Shown piece after piece: positions 23,528 through 29,737 of a stretch of 29,737 nt of DNA. Every line of letters begins with the position of its first letter. Position 1 is the first letter of the stretch. The notes below the pieces were generated by a model. That model did not search any database and was not told where the DNA came from. It was given only the letters and a program-made list of their open reading frames with translations. Source of the DNA: a virus. The DNA lies in the IMG/VR virus record IMGVR_UViG_3300031162_001016, positions 1 through 29,737 of that record; one strand, 5' to 3'. The position numbers were made by a program, and so were the translations under genes.

Positions 23528-24924
23528 TACACTACATCTCCTATACTATCACGCGCAATTTCTAATGTCATTTCATGTTCTCGGGTCACACTAATTTGGT
23601 GTCTGATCCCGGTAATTACATATATACCAGATATCTGAGGGTCAAATAAGTCATCAATATTTGGATTGATGCCTTTTTCGCCTACGTTAGGGAAATTGAA
23701 TCGTATCAACTTACCTACTTCAATGTCTGTTTTACCTGGTACAGTTATTTCATATTTTATAGCAGACAGCTCAGCCAGTGCAGTATTTCTGAATGCAGTT
23801 GCGGTAACCTGACTAACATTGAATGCATCATTTTCACCGAACAATCCAGATGCTCCAGCTTTAAAGTTAATTACTGATAGCGGGTCTGATTTGACAGTAA
23901 TACCATGCGGTGCTGTCTCTGTAATATGCTTAAATGTACCAAATGTATCTGGTAGCAAATTCTTTAATTGCCCTGAACGTTCTGCATGCTGACTAGTATA
24001 ATCAAATCGTATGTCATACAAATCTTTATTTGTAAAATCATAGGCAAAAGTAGTATTGCCATAATAACCACTCATTCTATTATCTAATTGGTCATAGTAT
24101 ACAGGCATATCAACATTAGCTACGGTTATCATTTGATCTGATTCGTAGGGTGAAGAGTATGCAAACCCCTTCGTTCGATTATCAGTTTTCGTATCTTTCG
24201 ACTCATCAAGTGTACTTACATAACTGTATTCATCGTACAGTACTTTAGCCTTGATCTGCTCCTGCACTAAAGACGATATCGAAGTAAAATAAAAATTCTT
24301 ATTAGATTCAAAAAACATCACGTTGGGCATCTTTAATTCCTGCCCAATAGAATTCTTAGCCAGAAAACTCAAACACTTAAATGGTGACCAATAAGATGCA
24401 ATAAACTCAAAGTTGTTCGTATTGTGTGGGGTATCGTACAACAGCACTTCACTGGTAGTCGCCGCCCCACCCTTAACTCTAGGCTCTTTCAAGTCCTCAA
24501 ATATCTCAGACGCAATAATATCAGTGCCGCCAGTGTATTTTTTTGCAAGGCGCGTTATGCTATCTTTTTGACCTTCAAGTGACATAAACTGGAGTTCATA
24601 AAATTGCTGTCTGTCGCCACTAAGTTTCCTATTTGTAACCGAGTATATCGAAAAAGTCTTGTATATTGACTGACTCGGATCATCAGATAGATAAGGGGTT
24701 CTAAGTTTAAAGGTAATATACTCGTCTCCCGTAAATAACTTCCCTAAGATATTTGCCGCGTCAGCAATCAATGCATCACCAAACATACATGGCTGATATA
24801 TACTCTCTGTCAGCGTAAGTTCCATTAAAAAGTTATTTAGATCTATTTTTTCGCCGTTAGATAGTATTAAAGTAATTTCTTCAACTCTGACATCACCGGC
24901 AGTTTGTTGCGCACTTTCAGCCAT
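23527..24924 (-). CDS. 27: Baseplate hub subunit, gp27-like
   Basis: This 465-residue protein is the probable hub ring that connects the gp5 spike to the tail tube. The N-terminal part (ITLILSNGEKIDLNNFLMEL, then TLTESIYQPCMFGDALIADA, with SIYSVTNRK and FYELQFMSLE) fits the tube-like first domain of gp27/gpD-type hub proteins. The C-terminal part (ITVPGKTDIEVGKLIRFNFP, then DPQISGIYVITGIRHQISVT) is typical of the final barrel domain. It is longer than T4 gp27 (391 residues). It is encoded directly before gp5 with TAATG overlaps at both ends, supporting the hub assignment and coupled expression. Identity with gp27 rests on pattern and gene order rather than on close sequence match. Confidence 0.8.
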   Translation of the reverse strand: MAESAQQTAGDVRVEEITLILSNGEKIDLNNFLMELTLTESIYQPCMFGDALIADAANILGKLFTGDEYITFKLRTPYLSDDPSQSIYKTFSIYSVTNRKLSGDRQQFYELQFMSLEGQKDSITRLAKKYTGGTDIIASEIFEDLKEPRVKGGAATTSEVLLYDTPHNTNNFEFIASYWSPFKCLSFLAKNSIGQELKMPNVMFFESNKNFYFTSISSLVQEQIKAKVLYDEYSYVSTLDESKDTKTDNRTKGFAYSSPYESDQMITVANVDMPVYYDQLDNRMSGYYGNTTFAYDFTNKDLYDIRFDYTSQHAERSGQLKNLLPDTFGTFKHITETAPHGITVKSDPLSVINFKAGASGLFGENDAFNVSQVTATAFRNTALAELSAIKYEITVPGKTDIEVGKLIRFNFPNVGEKGINPNIDDLFDPQISGIYVITGIRHQISVTREHEMTLEIARDSIGDVV

Positions 24925-25433
24925 TACGCAGCAACCAATAGTTTAAATTCTTGCACAAAATCATTTATATGTGTAGGGCGCAATAGAAGAATTTCTTGTC
25001 TTGCTTCATTTTCCAATTCTTCATGCTCCAAATGTGTGATTGGTATTAGCTCGCCGTTTGCTATCTGTGTAGGATTGTAGTCACTGTATACCAACGGCCT
25101 TGATGCTAGTGCATAATGATGTATCTCGTTTTCATTGCCTACACCATAACGCTGTTTTACCATTGACCGCAATTGATCCGGTGTGTAATACCACTCATTG
25201 TAAGGATCTATTATATTATTGATCAGTAGAATTACCCAATGATATTCAGGGTCACCGTATAAAAAATACGCGATATCTTCGGGTCTTTCACCGGACTTAA
25301 TGACGTAGCGTTCAAGAAACATTTCATTTACAATAAATTTATCTCGAGGTACTACTCGCCGAAATATATCGGTTACGACCTCTTTCGTTGAATCGAAGGG
25401 GTATAACATTCTAGGAAAATGATTGAAAAACAT
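24924..25433 (-). CDS. 53: Baseplate wedge subunit gp53
   Basis: This 169-residue protein matches gp53 (T4: 196), the wedge subunit that links neighbouring wedges. Landmarks are FFNHFPRMLYPFDSTKEVVT at the N-terminus, then the LysM-like ERYVIKSGERPEDIAYFLYG and HWVILLINNIIDPYNEW (residues about 64-80), which is strongly characteristic. EWYYTPDQLRSMVKQRYG follows. The C-terminus (HINDFVQEFKLLVAA) is short. It overlaps the hub gene as TAATG and follows the tube-cap gene by 4 bases, so it is part of one leftward late operon. In T4, gene 53 lies between 4 and 5; here gp4 is divergent and gp27 intervenes. Confidence 0.88.
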   Translation of the reverse strand: MFFNHFPRMLYPFDSTKEVVTDIFRRVVPRDKFIVNEMFLERYVIKSGERPEDIAYFLYGDPEYHWVILLINNIIDPYNEWYYTPDQLRSMVKQRYGVGNENEIHHYALASRPLVYSDYNPTQIANGELIPITHLEHEELENEARQEILLLRPTHINDFVQEFKLLVAA

Positions 25434-25437
25434 TTGA

Positions 25438-26715
25438 TTAATAGCCCTCGTCTATTGCGTCTCGATTTAAAACTTCCAATTCTTTAAATACAAGCTGCAT
25501 AGTAATTTCTGATGGTGCACCTTGAGTGCCTGCAATTGTTGTAAATGTCCCGGCGCTGCCATATACTATGCTCAAATCTACTAGCGCACAATTTTTAATT
25601 TTATGTAACCATATATTAGGACCATCATTGTACTGAAATTTAATTTCAAATTCTGATGGATAGATTAAAAAGAATCCTTCAGTTGATCTTTCTGAATGCA
25701 TATTCTTTTTAAATTCTCTGATAATAGCGTGAACCGAGTCATTTTCTGATGCGTTTCTTGGCGCAAATTTATAATCAAATGAAAATTGCCTAAAATTCAT
25801 AGACTTAAACAATTGCTCTTTATTTGGATTAGGTACCTTACCAGATGCTGCTTGGAGTGCACCCTGAATGTTTACATCGGCACCGAATGCTTTTGGGATA
25901 TCAGACAATCCTGCAAGTGTTCTACCGAGAAACTCTGCTGCTTCACCTGTCATAGCGGTTTCCATCAAGGACGTTAGGTTACCACCACTTCTAGCTAATA
26001 TGCCTGTCAATGCACCAATATCTGCTTCTTGCCATTGAGCACCGTACTTTACTGAAGGAGAAGTTGGAATGTGCAGTGTAATTGATGTTTTTGTTTTAAT
26101 TACTCGATTGTTAGCAAACGCATCACCTGCCGCAGCACCGAGAGCTTGTCCACCGGCAAAGCCGGCAGCAGCCCCTAAGACCGCGGCTCCCGATTTTACA
26201 ATATCGTTGCTGCCGCCCGCGACTACTTTCGATGCAAGTCTGGAGCCGACAACAGCGCCCGCTACGCCGGCTGTGACCTTGTATAGTGATTTGGCGCCGG
26301 CTGCATCTAGTCTGTTATTATTATTGTCATCATATTCTATATCTTTATTATTTTTAGTAAGTGCTTTACCAGCCGTTGAATTTTCTCGTACTTTGATGTC
26401 AAAAGTCACAGTATGCGGCTGCTCAGTATTGCTACCCCCAACATTAGAGGGATAACGAAGCATAGCAAGCCCAAGTCGTTTATCGTGTGTGGAGCGTTCC
26501 TCAGCAGTTTTATCTTTTTTAGATGCGGTATTTGTTTTTTTCGATGCTTGATTGGAGGACGCTTGCTCATCGTCTATAATAGTACTGACAGAGTTATCAC
26601 TCTTAGGAAGAAAAGTGCTATTTTGTCCTGGTGCCAAACCAATTTTGACACTTCTATTAGGTACTCCGGACAGATCACGACCGATTTTGTCAGAAGTTTT
26701 AGAGCGTGAATCCAT
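25438..26715 (-). CDS. 48: Baseplate tube cap, gp48-like (or gp54-like)
   Basis: This 425-residue protein is the probable cap or initiator on which the tail tube assembles. The conserved parts are LAMLRYPSNVGGSNTEQPHT at about residues 83-102, and the C-terminal tube-like domain: FRQFSFDYKFAPRNASENDS, then EGFFLIYPSEFEIKFQYNDG and ITMQLVFKELEVLNRDAI. That last segment parallels the end of T4 gp48 (LEITMREIITLNRASL). An N-terminal polar, Ser/Lys-rich region of about 80 residues precedes it. Residues about 143-203 are a striking Ala/Gly-rich segment with repeated GxxxG spacing. A TATAAATA late promoter lies 33 bases upstream, so this is the first gene of the long leftward unit. gp54 is the alternative identity. 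Confidence 0.75.
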   Translation of the reverse strand: MDSRSKTSDKIGRDLSGVPNRSVKIGLAPGQNSTFLPKSDNSVSTIIDDEQASSNQASKKTNTASKKDKTAEERSTHDKRLGLAMLRYPSNVGGSNTEQPHTVTFDIKVRENSTAGKALTKNNKDIEYDDNNNNRLDAAGAKSLYKVTAGVAGAVVGSRLASKVVAGGSNDIVKSGAAVLGAAAGFAGGQALGAAAGDAFANNRVIKTKTSITLHIPTSPSVKYGAQWQEADIGALTGILARSGGNLTSLMETAMTGEAAEFLGRTLAGLSDIPKAFGADVNIQGALQAASGKVPNPNKEQLFKSMNFRQFSFDYKFAPRNASENDSVHAIIREFKKNMHSERSTEGFFLIYPSEFEIKFQYNDGPNIWLHKIKNCALVDLSIVYGSAGTFTTIAGTQGAPSEITMQLVFKELEVLNRDAIDEGY

Positions 26716-26717
26716 GT

Positions 26718-26725
26718 GATAAATA
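26718..26725 (+). promoter_or_regulatory. Late promoter GATAAATA for gene 4
   Basis: Plus-strand NATAAATA octamer 30 bases before the gp4 ATG at 26756. It mirrors the minus-strand octamer serving gene 48. Confidence 0.6.
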
Positions 26726-26748
26726 CCTGTACGTTATCTAATTTATAC

Positions 26749-26756
26749 TATTTATA
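26749..26756 (-). promoter_or_regulatory. Late promoter TATAAATA for gene 48 and the leftward operon
   Basis: Exact minus-strand octamer 33 bases before the gp48 ATG at 26715. It overlaps the first base of the gp4 ATG on the other strand. Confidence 0.72.
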
Positions 26757-27199
26757 TGCCATATAACAAAGAGATACACAAAGGACGCTTTAAACCAAAA
26801 AATGTCCACAAGTATAGGGGCAATCCCACCAATATTATTTATCGCTCTGGATATGAGCTAAAATTCATGAATTGGTGCGACAAGAATGCCGATGTGCTTG
26901 CATGGGGTTCAGAAGAGATTGTGATACCCTATAGATCGCCATTAGACAACAGAGTGCATAGATACTATCCAGATTTTGTCCTCAAGATAAGAGATACGAC
27001 ATATTTAATAGAAGTCAAGCCATTTAGATTCACACAAGAACCTAAGATACCTAAAAGAAGAACAAAACGATTTATAACTGAAGTTAAACAATGGGGTGTA
27101 AATTTAGCAAAGTGGGAGAGTGCTACTGAATTTTGCTTAGATCGAGGGTGGGAATTTAAGATAATCACCGAAAAGGAACTTGGCATATCGTATAAATAG
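26756..27199 (+). CDS. 4: Head completion nuclease gp4 (gp50)
   Basis: This 147-residue protein matches T4 gp4 (150 residues) over its length. gp4 is needed to complete DNA-filled heads. The start FKPKNVHKYRGNPTNIIYRS parallels WVPKNISKYRGDPKKITYRS of T4. A PD-(D/E)xK nuclease core is visible: E33 in RSGYELKF, D in YYPDFVL and ExK in YLIEVKP. The SEEIVIPY and RFITEVKQWGVNLAKW segments are also family marks. The ATG has no clear ribosome binding site but lies 30 bases after a GATAAATA late octamer. The TAG stop lies inside the next TATAAATA. It diverges from gp48, so head-completion and tail genes share one control region. Confidence 0.9.
   Translation: MPYNKEIHKGRFKPKNVHKYRGNPTNIIYRSGYELKFMNWCDKNADVLAWGSEEIVIPYRSPLDNRVHRYYPDFVLKIRDTTYLIEVKPFRFTQEPKIPKRRTKRFITEVKQWGVNLAKWESATEFCLDRGWEFKIITEKELGISYK
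27191..27198 (+). promoter_or_regulatory. Late promoter TATAAATA abutting the gene at 27204
   Basis: Exact plus-strand octamer that overlaps the first two bases of the gp4 TAG stop and lies 5 bases before the ATG at 27204. The same close arrangement is seen at gene 25. Confidence 0.55.
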
Positions 27200-27203
27200 T
27201 CAC

Positions 27204-27773
27204 ATGGCTACTTTAAACGACATACGAGCAAAAGATCAAGATCAGATACGATCTGTTGATTGGTACCGAAGGCAGGTGCAGTCATTACCAAATACATTTA
27301 GCAGCCCAGATGGCGTCATGCGATCTAACCTAGGACAGCGAGATGCTCGACCTGAAGTTGGTAGTATGTACTTGTATCTGTACGATCCGAAGACAAAAAA
27401 GAAACTACCATATTACGATACGTTCCCGCTTGTGCTACCATTTGAAGATGCAAAGGGTGGCTTCTACGGACTGAATCTGCATTACTTACCTTATGGTGTT
27501 AGATTTGAATTGCTAGAACAGTTGAAGCGAACAAAGAACACACGCAATATAAATCAAGACACTCAATTTCAACTTAGCTGGAATCTATTAAAATCAGCAT
27601 CTAGATTTCCTGCAGTGCAACCAACTATAAAACGGTATTTGTATTCGCAAATACGATCCAGATTACTAAAAATAAACCCACAAGATTGGAGCACAGCCGC
27701 AGCACTTCCCGTAGAGCAATTTGTGGGAGCAAGTAAGCAAACTGTATTCAACAGGTCAAGGAAAGCAATTTAA
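27204..27773 (+). CDS. Conserved T4-type phage protein, function unassigned
   Basis: I cannot name this 189-residue protein with confidence. Residues about 50-107 carry a distinctive block, MYLYLYDPKTKKKLPYYDTF then PLVLPFEDAKGGFYGLNLHY and LPYGVRFELLEQL, which I associate with a conserved family in T4-like phages of uncertain annotation. The N- and C-terminal parts are helical and basic (SRLLKI, KQTVFNRSRKAI). The start at the ATG 27204 (MATLND) is preferred to the in-frame TTG at 27180, which overlaps gp4; the next gene also begins MATLND. There is no ribosome binding site at normal spacing; the late octamer is 5 bases upstream. It ends in a TAATG overlap with the tube-fold gene. It may be a head or tail completion protein; that is inference from position. 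Confidence 0.65.
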   Translation: MATLNDIRAKDQDQIRSVDWYRRQVQSLPNTFSSPDGVMRSNLGQRDARPEVGSMYLYLYDPKTKKKLPYYDTFPLVLPFEDAKGGFYGLNLHYLPYGVRFELLEQLKRTKNTRNINQDTQFQLSWNLLKSASRFPAVQPTIKRYLYSQIRSRLLKINPQDWSTAAALPVEQFVGASKQTVFNRSRKAI

Positions 27774-28411
27774 TGGCAACTTTAAATGACTTTGTAAGTA
27801 AAATAAGAGAAGGTGATCTTGCAAGAAGCAATAGATTTGAAGTCGAAATATTTTCGCCCGGGTCAATAGATAGCAGCCATGTAAACATACTATGCGAAGA
27901 CGCATCGGTACCTGGATTAATTATCCCTTACGTCCCCATAAAAATTGGAAACATAATAGAACCTAGAGCGCATGGTATGGAGTTCTTTGGTGACAATGCA
28001 ACATTCACATTTTTCTGTGACACGAATTGGGATGTGAGATCGTACTTTGAAAATTGGATGTCTGCTACTGTAGACCCTGTATCCAGAGAAGCCTCATTTT
28101 TTGACTCATGCGCGGGTACGATAAACATATTTACATTGAATAGAAAAGATGCCAGAGTACGCGGTTGGGGATTAGTAGACTGTATTCCTAGAAACATATC
28201 ACTCGGTAATTTTTCACAAGGAAACGAGGCGCCAATGCGAGTGTCAATCTCAATCGCATATAAGAAATGGGTTGCTTTAGGCAGCGCAGATATCGGCGCC
28301 AAACAAATATTAGACTCTTCGGTTGGTGATCCAAGTACTAACATGCCGCCTAAAGGCCCAGCATACCACGATCCTAAGGGGTTTACAAATACACTAATAA
28401 CATACGCTTAA
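27773..28411 (+). CDS. Tail tube-fold protein, gp19/gp54-like
   Basis: This 212-residue protein belongs to the T4-type tail tube fold group. Marks are LARSNRFEVEIFSPGSIDSS at residues 16-35, CEDASVPGLIIPYVPIKIGN (42-61), and EFFGDNATFTFFCDTNWDVR with SYFENWMSATVD (about 70-103). The C-terminal INIFTLNRKD and RVSISIAYKKW strands complete the fold. It is longer than T4 gp19 (163 residues). It lies with hub and chaperone genes rather than beside a sheath gene, so it may be the main tube protein or the tube-initiator paralogue (gp54 role). The start overlaps the previous stop as TAATG, and it is followed by the gp26-like chaperone. Confidence 0.7.
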   Translation: MATLNDFVSKIREGDLARSNRFEVEIFSPGSIDSSHVNILCEDASVPGLIIPYVPIKIGNIIEPRAHGMEFFGDNATFTFFCDTNWDVRSYFENWMSATVDPVSREASFFDSCAGTINIFTLNRKDARVRGWGLVDCIPRNISLGNFSQGNEAPMRVSISIAYKKWVALGSADIGAKQILDSSVGDPSTNMPPKGPAYHDPKGFTNTLITYA

Positions 28412-28416
28412 TTAAT

Positions 28417-28420
28417 GGAG
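28417..28420 (+). promoter_or_regulatory. Shine-Dalgarno GGAG deciding the gp26-like start
   Basis: GGAG lies 6 bases before the ATG at 28427 and overlaps the upstream in-frame ATG at 28415, so translation should start at 28427 (MALPSIDAP). Confidence 0.65.
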
Positions 28421-28426
28421 AATATT

Positions 28427-29128
28427 ATGGCATTACCTAGCATTGATGCACCTACATATGAGATTGAAATACCTCATACAAAGGAAGTTAAGAAGTTCAG
28501 ACCCTTCTTAGTAAAAGAAGAAAAACTTCTTGTCTTAGCAAATGAGTCTGGTGAACAGCGAGACATGATACGAGCAACACAGCAAATTGTCACAAATTGT
28601 TCGTTTGGTGAAATTGATGGTGAGAAATTGCCGCTGTTTGCGCTGCAAAAAATATTCATGGATATTAGAGCACAATCAATCTCTAGTGTCATCGATCTTG
28701 TGTTGGCGTGTGGTTCGTGTGAAGCACAAAATGAACACATGCTAGACCTAACCACACTTAAAATTGAAGAGACTGAAGGTCACAACACAATGGTTCAATT
28801 GAGTGATACAGTATTTGTTGAAATGAAGTATCCGGATCCATTTGAAATTGGCGAATTGCTAGATACTAAAGACCCCGAAACTGTATATAGAATTGCAGGT
28901 AATTGTGTAAATGTAATTTATGATGGCGATGAAAAATACAATGCGTTTGAGTCTTCAGACGATGAAAGGCAAGCATGGATAGAGCAACTAACACTCGACC
29001 AGTTTGTAAATCTACGCAAATTTTTTGAAACTATGCCTGTATTAGAACATGCAATAGAATTTGATTGCGTAAAGTGTGGTAAAGCAAACTATATTAACTT
29101 CAATGGGTACCAGGATTTTTTCGTTTAA
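28427..29128 (+). CDS. 26: Baseplate hub chaperone, gp26-like, zero-frame product
   Basis: This 233-residue protein resembles T4 gp26 (208 residues), a non-structural or low-abundance factor for hub assembly. The start PTYEIEIPHTKEVKKFRPFL then VKEEKLLVLA is characteristic of the family. Two CxxC pairs (C95-C98 in ACGSCEA and C214-C217 in DCVKCGK) look like a zinc-ribbon site. The middle (YPDPFEIGELLDTKDPETVY) is helical. The gene ends GYQDFFV. The codons for D230-F231-F232 form a T_TTT_TTC slippery heptamer three codons before the stop, with a long-range stem downstream, so a longer -1 product is predicted. It precedes a probable tape-measure gene. Confidence 0.78.
   Translation: MALPSIDAPTYEIEIPHTKEVKKFRPFLVKEEKLLVLANESGEQRDMIRATQQIVTNCSFGEIDGEKLPLFALQKIFMDIRAQSISSVIDLVLACGSCEAQNEHMLDLTTLKIEETEGHNTMVQLSDTVFVEMKYPDPFEIGELLDTKDPETVYRIAGNCVNVIYDGDEKYNAFESSDDERQAWIEQLTLDQFVNLRKFFETMPVLEHAIEFDCVKCGKANYINFNGYQDFFV
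29116..29122 (+). promoter_or_regulatory. -1 frameshift slippery heptamer T_TTT_TTC
   Basis: In the gp26-like frame the bases divide as gaT TTT TTC, the X_XXY_YYZ form required for tandem slippage. The zero-frame stop is one codon later (TAA at 29126). A 7-base spacer leads to the downstream stem. Confidence 0.7.
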
Positions 29129-29298
29129 ACCTCTCCCATGATACGCTAGAGAATTATTTTAAGACCAATTTTCTACTAATGCAGGAACATAAATATTCCC
29201 TGAGTGAGATTGAAAATTGGTTGCCTTGGGAGAGGCAAGTCTATATTGCTATGTTAATCGAGCATCTACAGAAAAAGGCAGAAAGGGCTAAACACTAA
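29122..29298 (+). CDS. -1 frame extension of the gp26-like gene (tail assembly chaperone-like)
   Basis: The -1 frame is open from 29098 and ends at TAA 29296-29298. Read after a slip at 29116-29122 it adds 58 residues (RLNLSHDTLENYF...AERAKH), giving a 290-residue fusion. The added part contains HKYSLSEIENWLPWERQVYI then AMLIEHLQKKAE, which resembles the short helical domain found in many tail assembly chaperones (helix, W/M-x-x-x-P-W-E-R-x-x-Y, helix). The only internal ATG (29179) would give 39 residues and has no ribosome binding site, so independent translation is unlikely. The end overlaps the next start as TAATG. By analogy with lambda G/GT it would bind the tape-measure protein; that is inference. 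Confidence 0.65.
   Translation, partial: RLNLSHDTLENYFKTNFLLMQEHKYSLSEIENWLPWERQVYIAMLIEHLQKKAERAKH
29130..29235 (+). promoter_or_regulatory. Long-range RNA stem, putative frameshift stimulator
   Basis: CCTCTCCCA (29130-29138) and TGGGAGAGG (29227-29235) are perfectly complementary over 9 bp, 6 of them GC, with an 88-base loop. The 5' arm begins 7 bases after the slippery site, within the usual 5-9 base spacing. A local CTCT/AGAG alternative (29131-29134 with 29148-29151) is weaker. Confidence 0.6.
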
Positions 29299-29737
29299 TG
29301 GCGGACGATCCACAGAACAAAAAAAGTTTTCTGAGCAAAGCTGCTTCAGCTACAGGCGGGCGGATAAAAGAAAGTTTGGGTGTAAACAAAGATACTCAAG
29401 GTTTCGGTAACATCATGGGCGGGGCGTTTAGTGCTGCGAACATGTTTGGTGCTGATAGCTTCCTCGGTGAGACATTAAGTAGCGATGAAGAACGAGATCG
29501 TGTAAAGCAATTCAGCAAAGATGGAAAATCATCTAGGCAATCGAAAGCCAAAAGTTCTGGTGGGGGCTTGTTTAGTACCGCTAAAGGCGTAGAAAATGCA
29601 TCTATTTCTGCTGAAGATTTAGCACCATTAGCAGAAGACGTAAAAACACTGCGAGTCATTGCAGAGGAAGAGTTTACTGCACCCCCTGTTGAAAAAACAG
29701 ACCCTGTTGCAGCTAAAGAAGATAAGAAAGAAGATAA
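29298..29737 (+). CDS. Probable tape-measure protein, N-terminal part (3' truncated by window)
   Basis: The frame is open from the ATG at 29298, which overlaps the previous stop as TAATG, to the end of the window (146 complete codons). The visible part is polar and helical: MADDPQNKKSFLSKAASATG, then FGNIMGGAFSAANMFGADSF and LAPLAEDVKTLRVIAEEEFT, ending in a Lys/Glu/Ala-rich stretch. There is no recognised domain in this part. In many tailed phages the order is tube gene, frameshifted chaperone pair, tape measure, so this position makes a tape-measure or gp29-like role likely. That is inference from order; the decisive part of the gene is outside the window. Confidence 0.5.
   Translation, partial: MADDPQNKKSFLSKAASATGGRIKESLGVNKDTQGFGNIMGGAFSAANMFGADSFLGETLSSDEERDRVKQFSKDGKSSRQSKAKSSGGGLFSTAKGVENASISAEDLAPLAEDVKTLRVIAEEEFTAPPVEKTDPVAAKEDKKED

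Noticed and set aside
29188-29195. CATAAATA on the plus strand before the putative tape-measure gene
   Set aside because: About 100 bases from the ATG and inside the frameshift stem loop; possible but not better than chance.
29179-29298. Independent 39-residue gene starting at the ATG in the gp26 -1 frame
   Set aside because: No ribosome binding site, and it would lose the first part of the open frame that directly follows the slippery site.
1-29737. CRISPR arrays, tRNA genes, insertion sequences or integrase/attachment sites
   Set aside because: I saw no regularly spaced palindromic repeats, no cloverleaf candidates, no transposase or integrase frames and no terminal inverted repeats.

Overview
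The window looks like part of a marine T4-type myovirus genome, a tailed phage with a contractile tail, of the kind that infects cyanobacteria or SAR11-like hosts. The evidence is a nearly complete set of T4-family baseplate genes, T4-type late promoter octamers (NATAAATA), tightly packed and overlapping genes, AT-rich DNA, and no rRNA, tRNA or bacterial housekeeping genes. The host cannot be determined from this sequence. There is no gene-free stretch longer than 300 bases; the largest gaps are about 50 bases or less.

Layout. (1) 2-2925, plus strand: an accessory cassette with the 3' part of a probable radical-SAM/SPASM protein, two related DxD glycosyltransferases and a methyltransferase-like protein. 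(2) 2922-4678, minus strand: a 2OG-Fe(II) oxygenase-like protein, a third glycosyltransferase and a small coiled-coil protein. The plus and minus blocks converge on a GC-rich hairpin whose loop carries both stop codons. (3) 4715-7115, minus strand: two tail-fibre-like proteins, one with 40 uninterrupted [Y/F]-x-G-x tetrads, and a small coiled-coil protein. (4) 7118-26715, minus strand, read leftward from a late promoter: gp48-like tube cap, gp53, gp27-like hub, gp5, an unassigned protein, gp25, gp6, gp7, a small structural protein, gp8 and a 2195-residue DUF4815-type protein. (5) 26756-end, plus strand, diverging from gp48: gp4 head-completion nuclease, an unassigned protein, a tube-fold protein, a gp26-like hub chaperone and the start of a likely tape-measure gene.

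How the genes work together. Regions 4 and 5 encode the baseplate hub, wedges, tube start and assembly chaperones that are made late. Regions 1-3 hold fibre genes plus sugar and small-molecule modifying enzymes, a pattern consistent with altering surface glycans or receptor-binding structures. The strongest new observation is a complete -1 programmed frameshift signal at the end of the gp26-like gene: a T_TTT_TTC slippery heptamer, a 7-base spacer and a perfect 9-bp long-range stem. It would fuse a 58-residue extension containing a tail-chaperone-like motif, directly before the putative tape-measure gene, as in the G/GT system of lambda-like phages. Other notable points are a glycine-rich module shared by gp7, gp8 and the DUF4815 protein, and two late promoters so close to their start codons that the transcripts would be almost leaderless.
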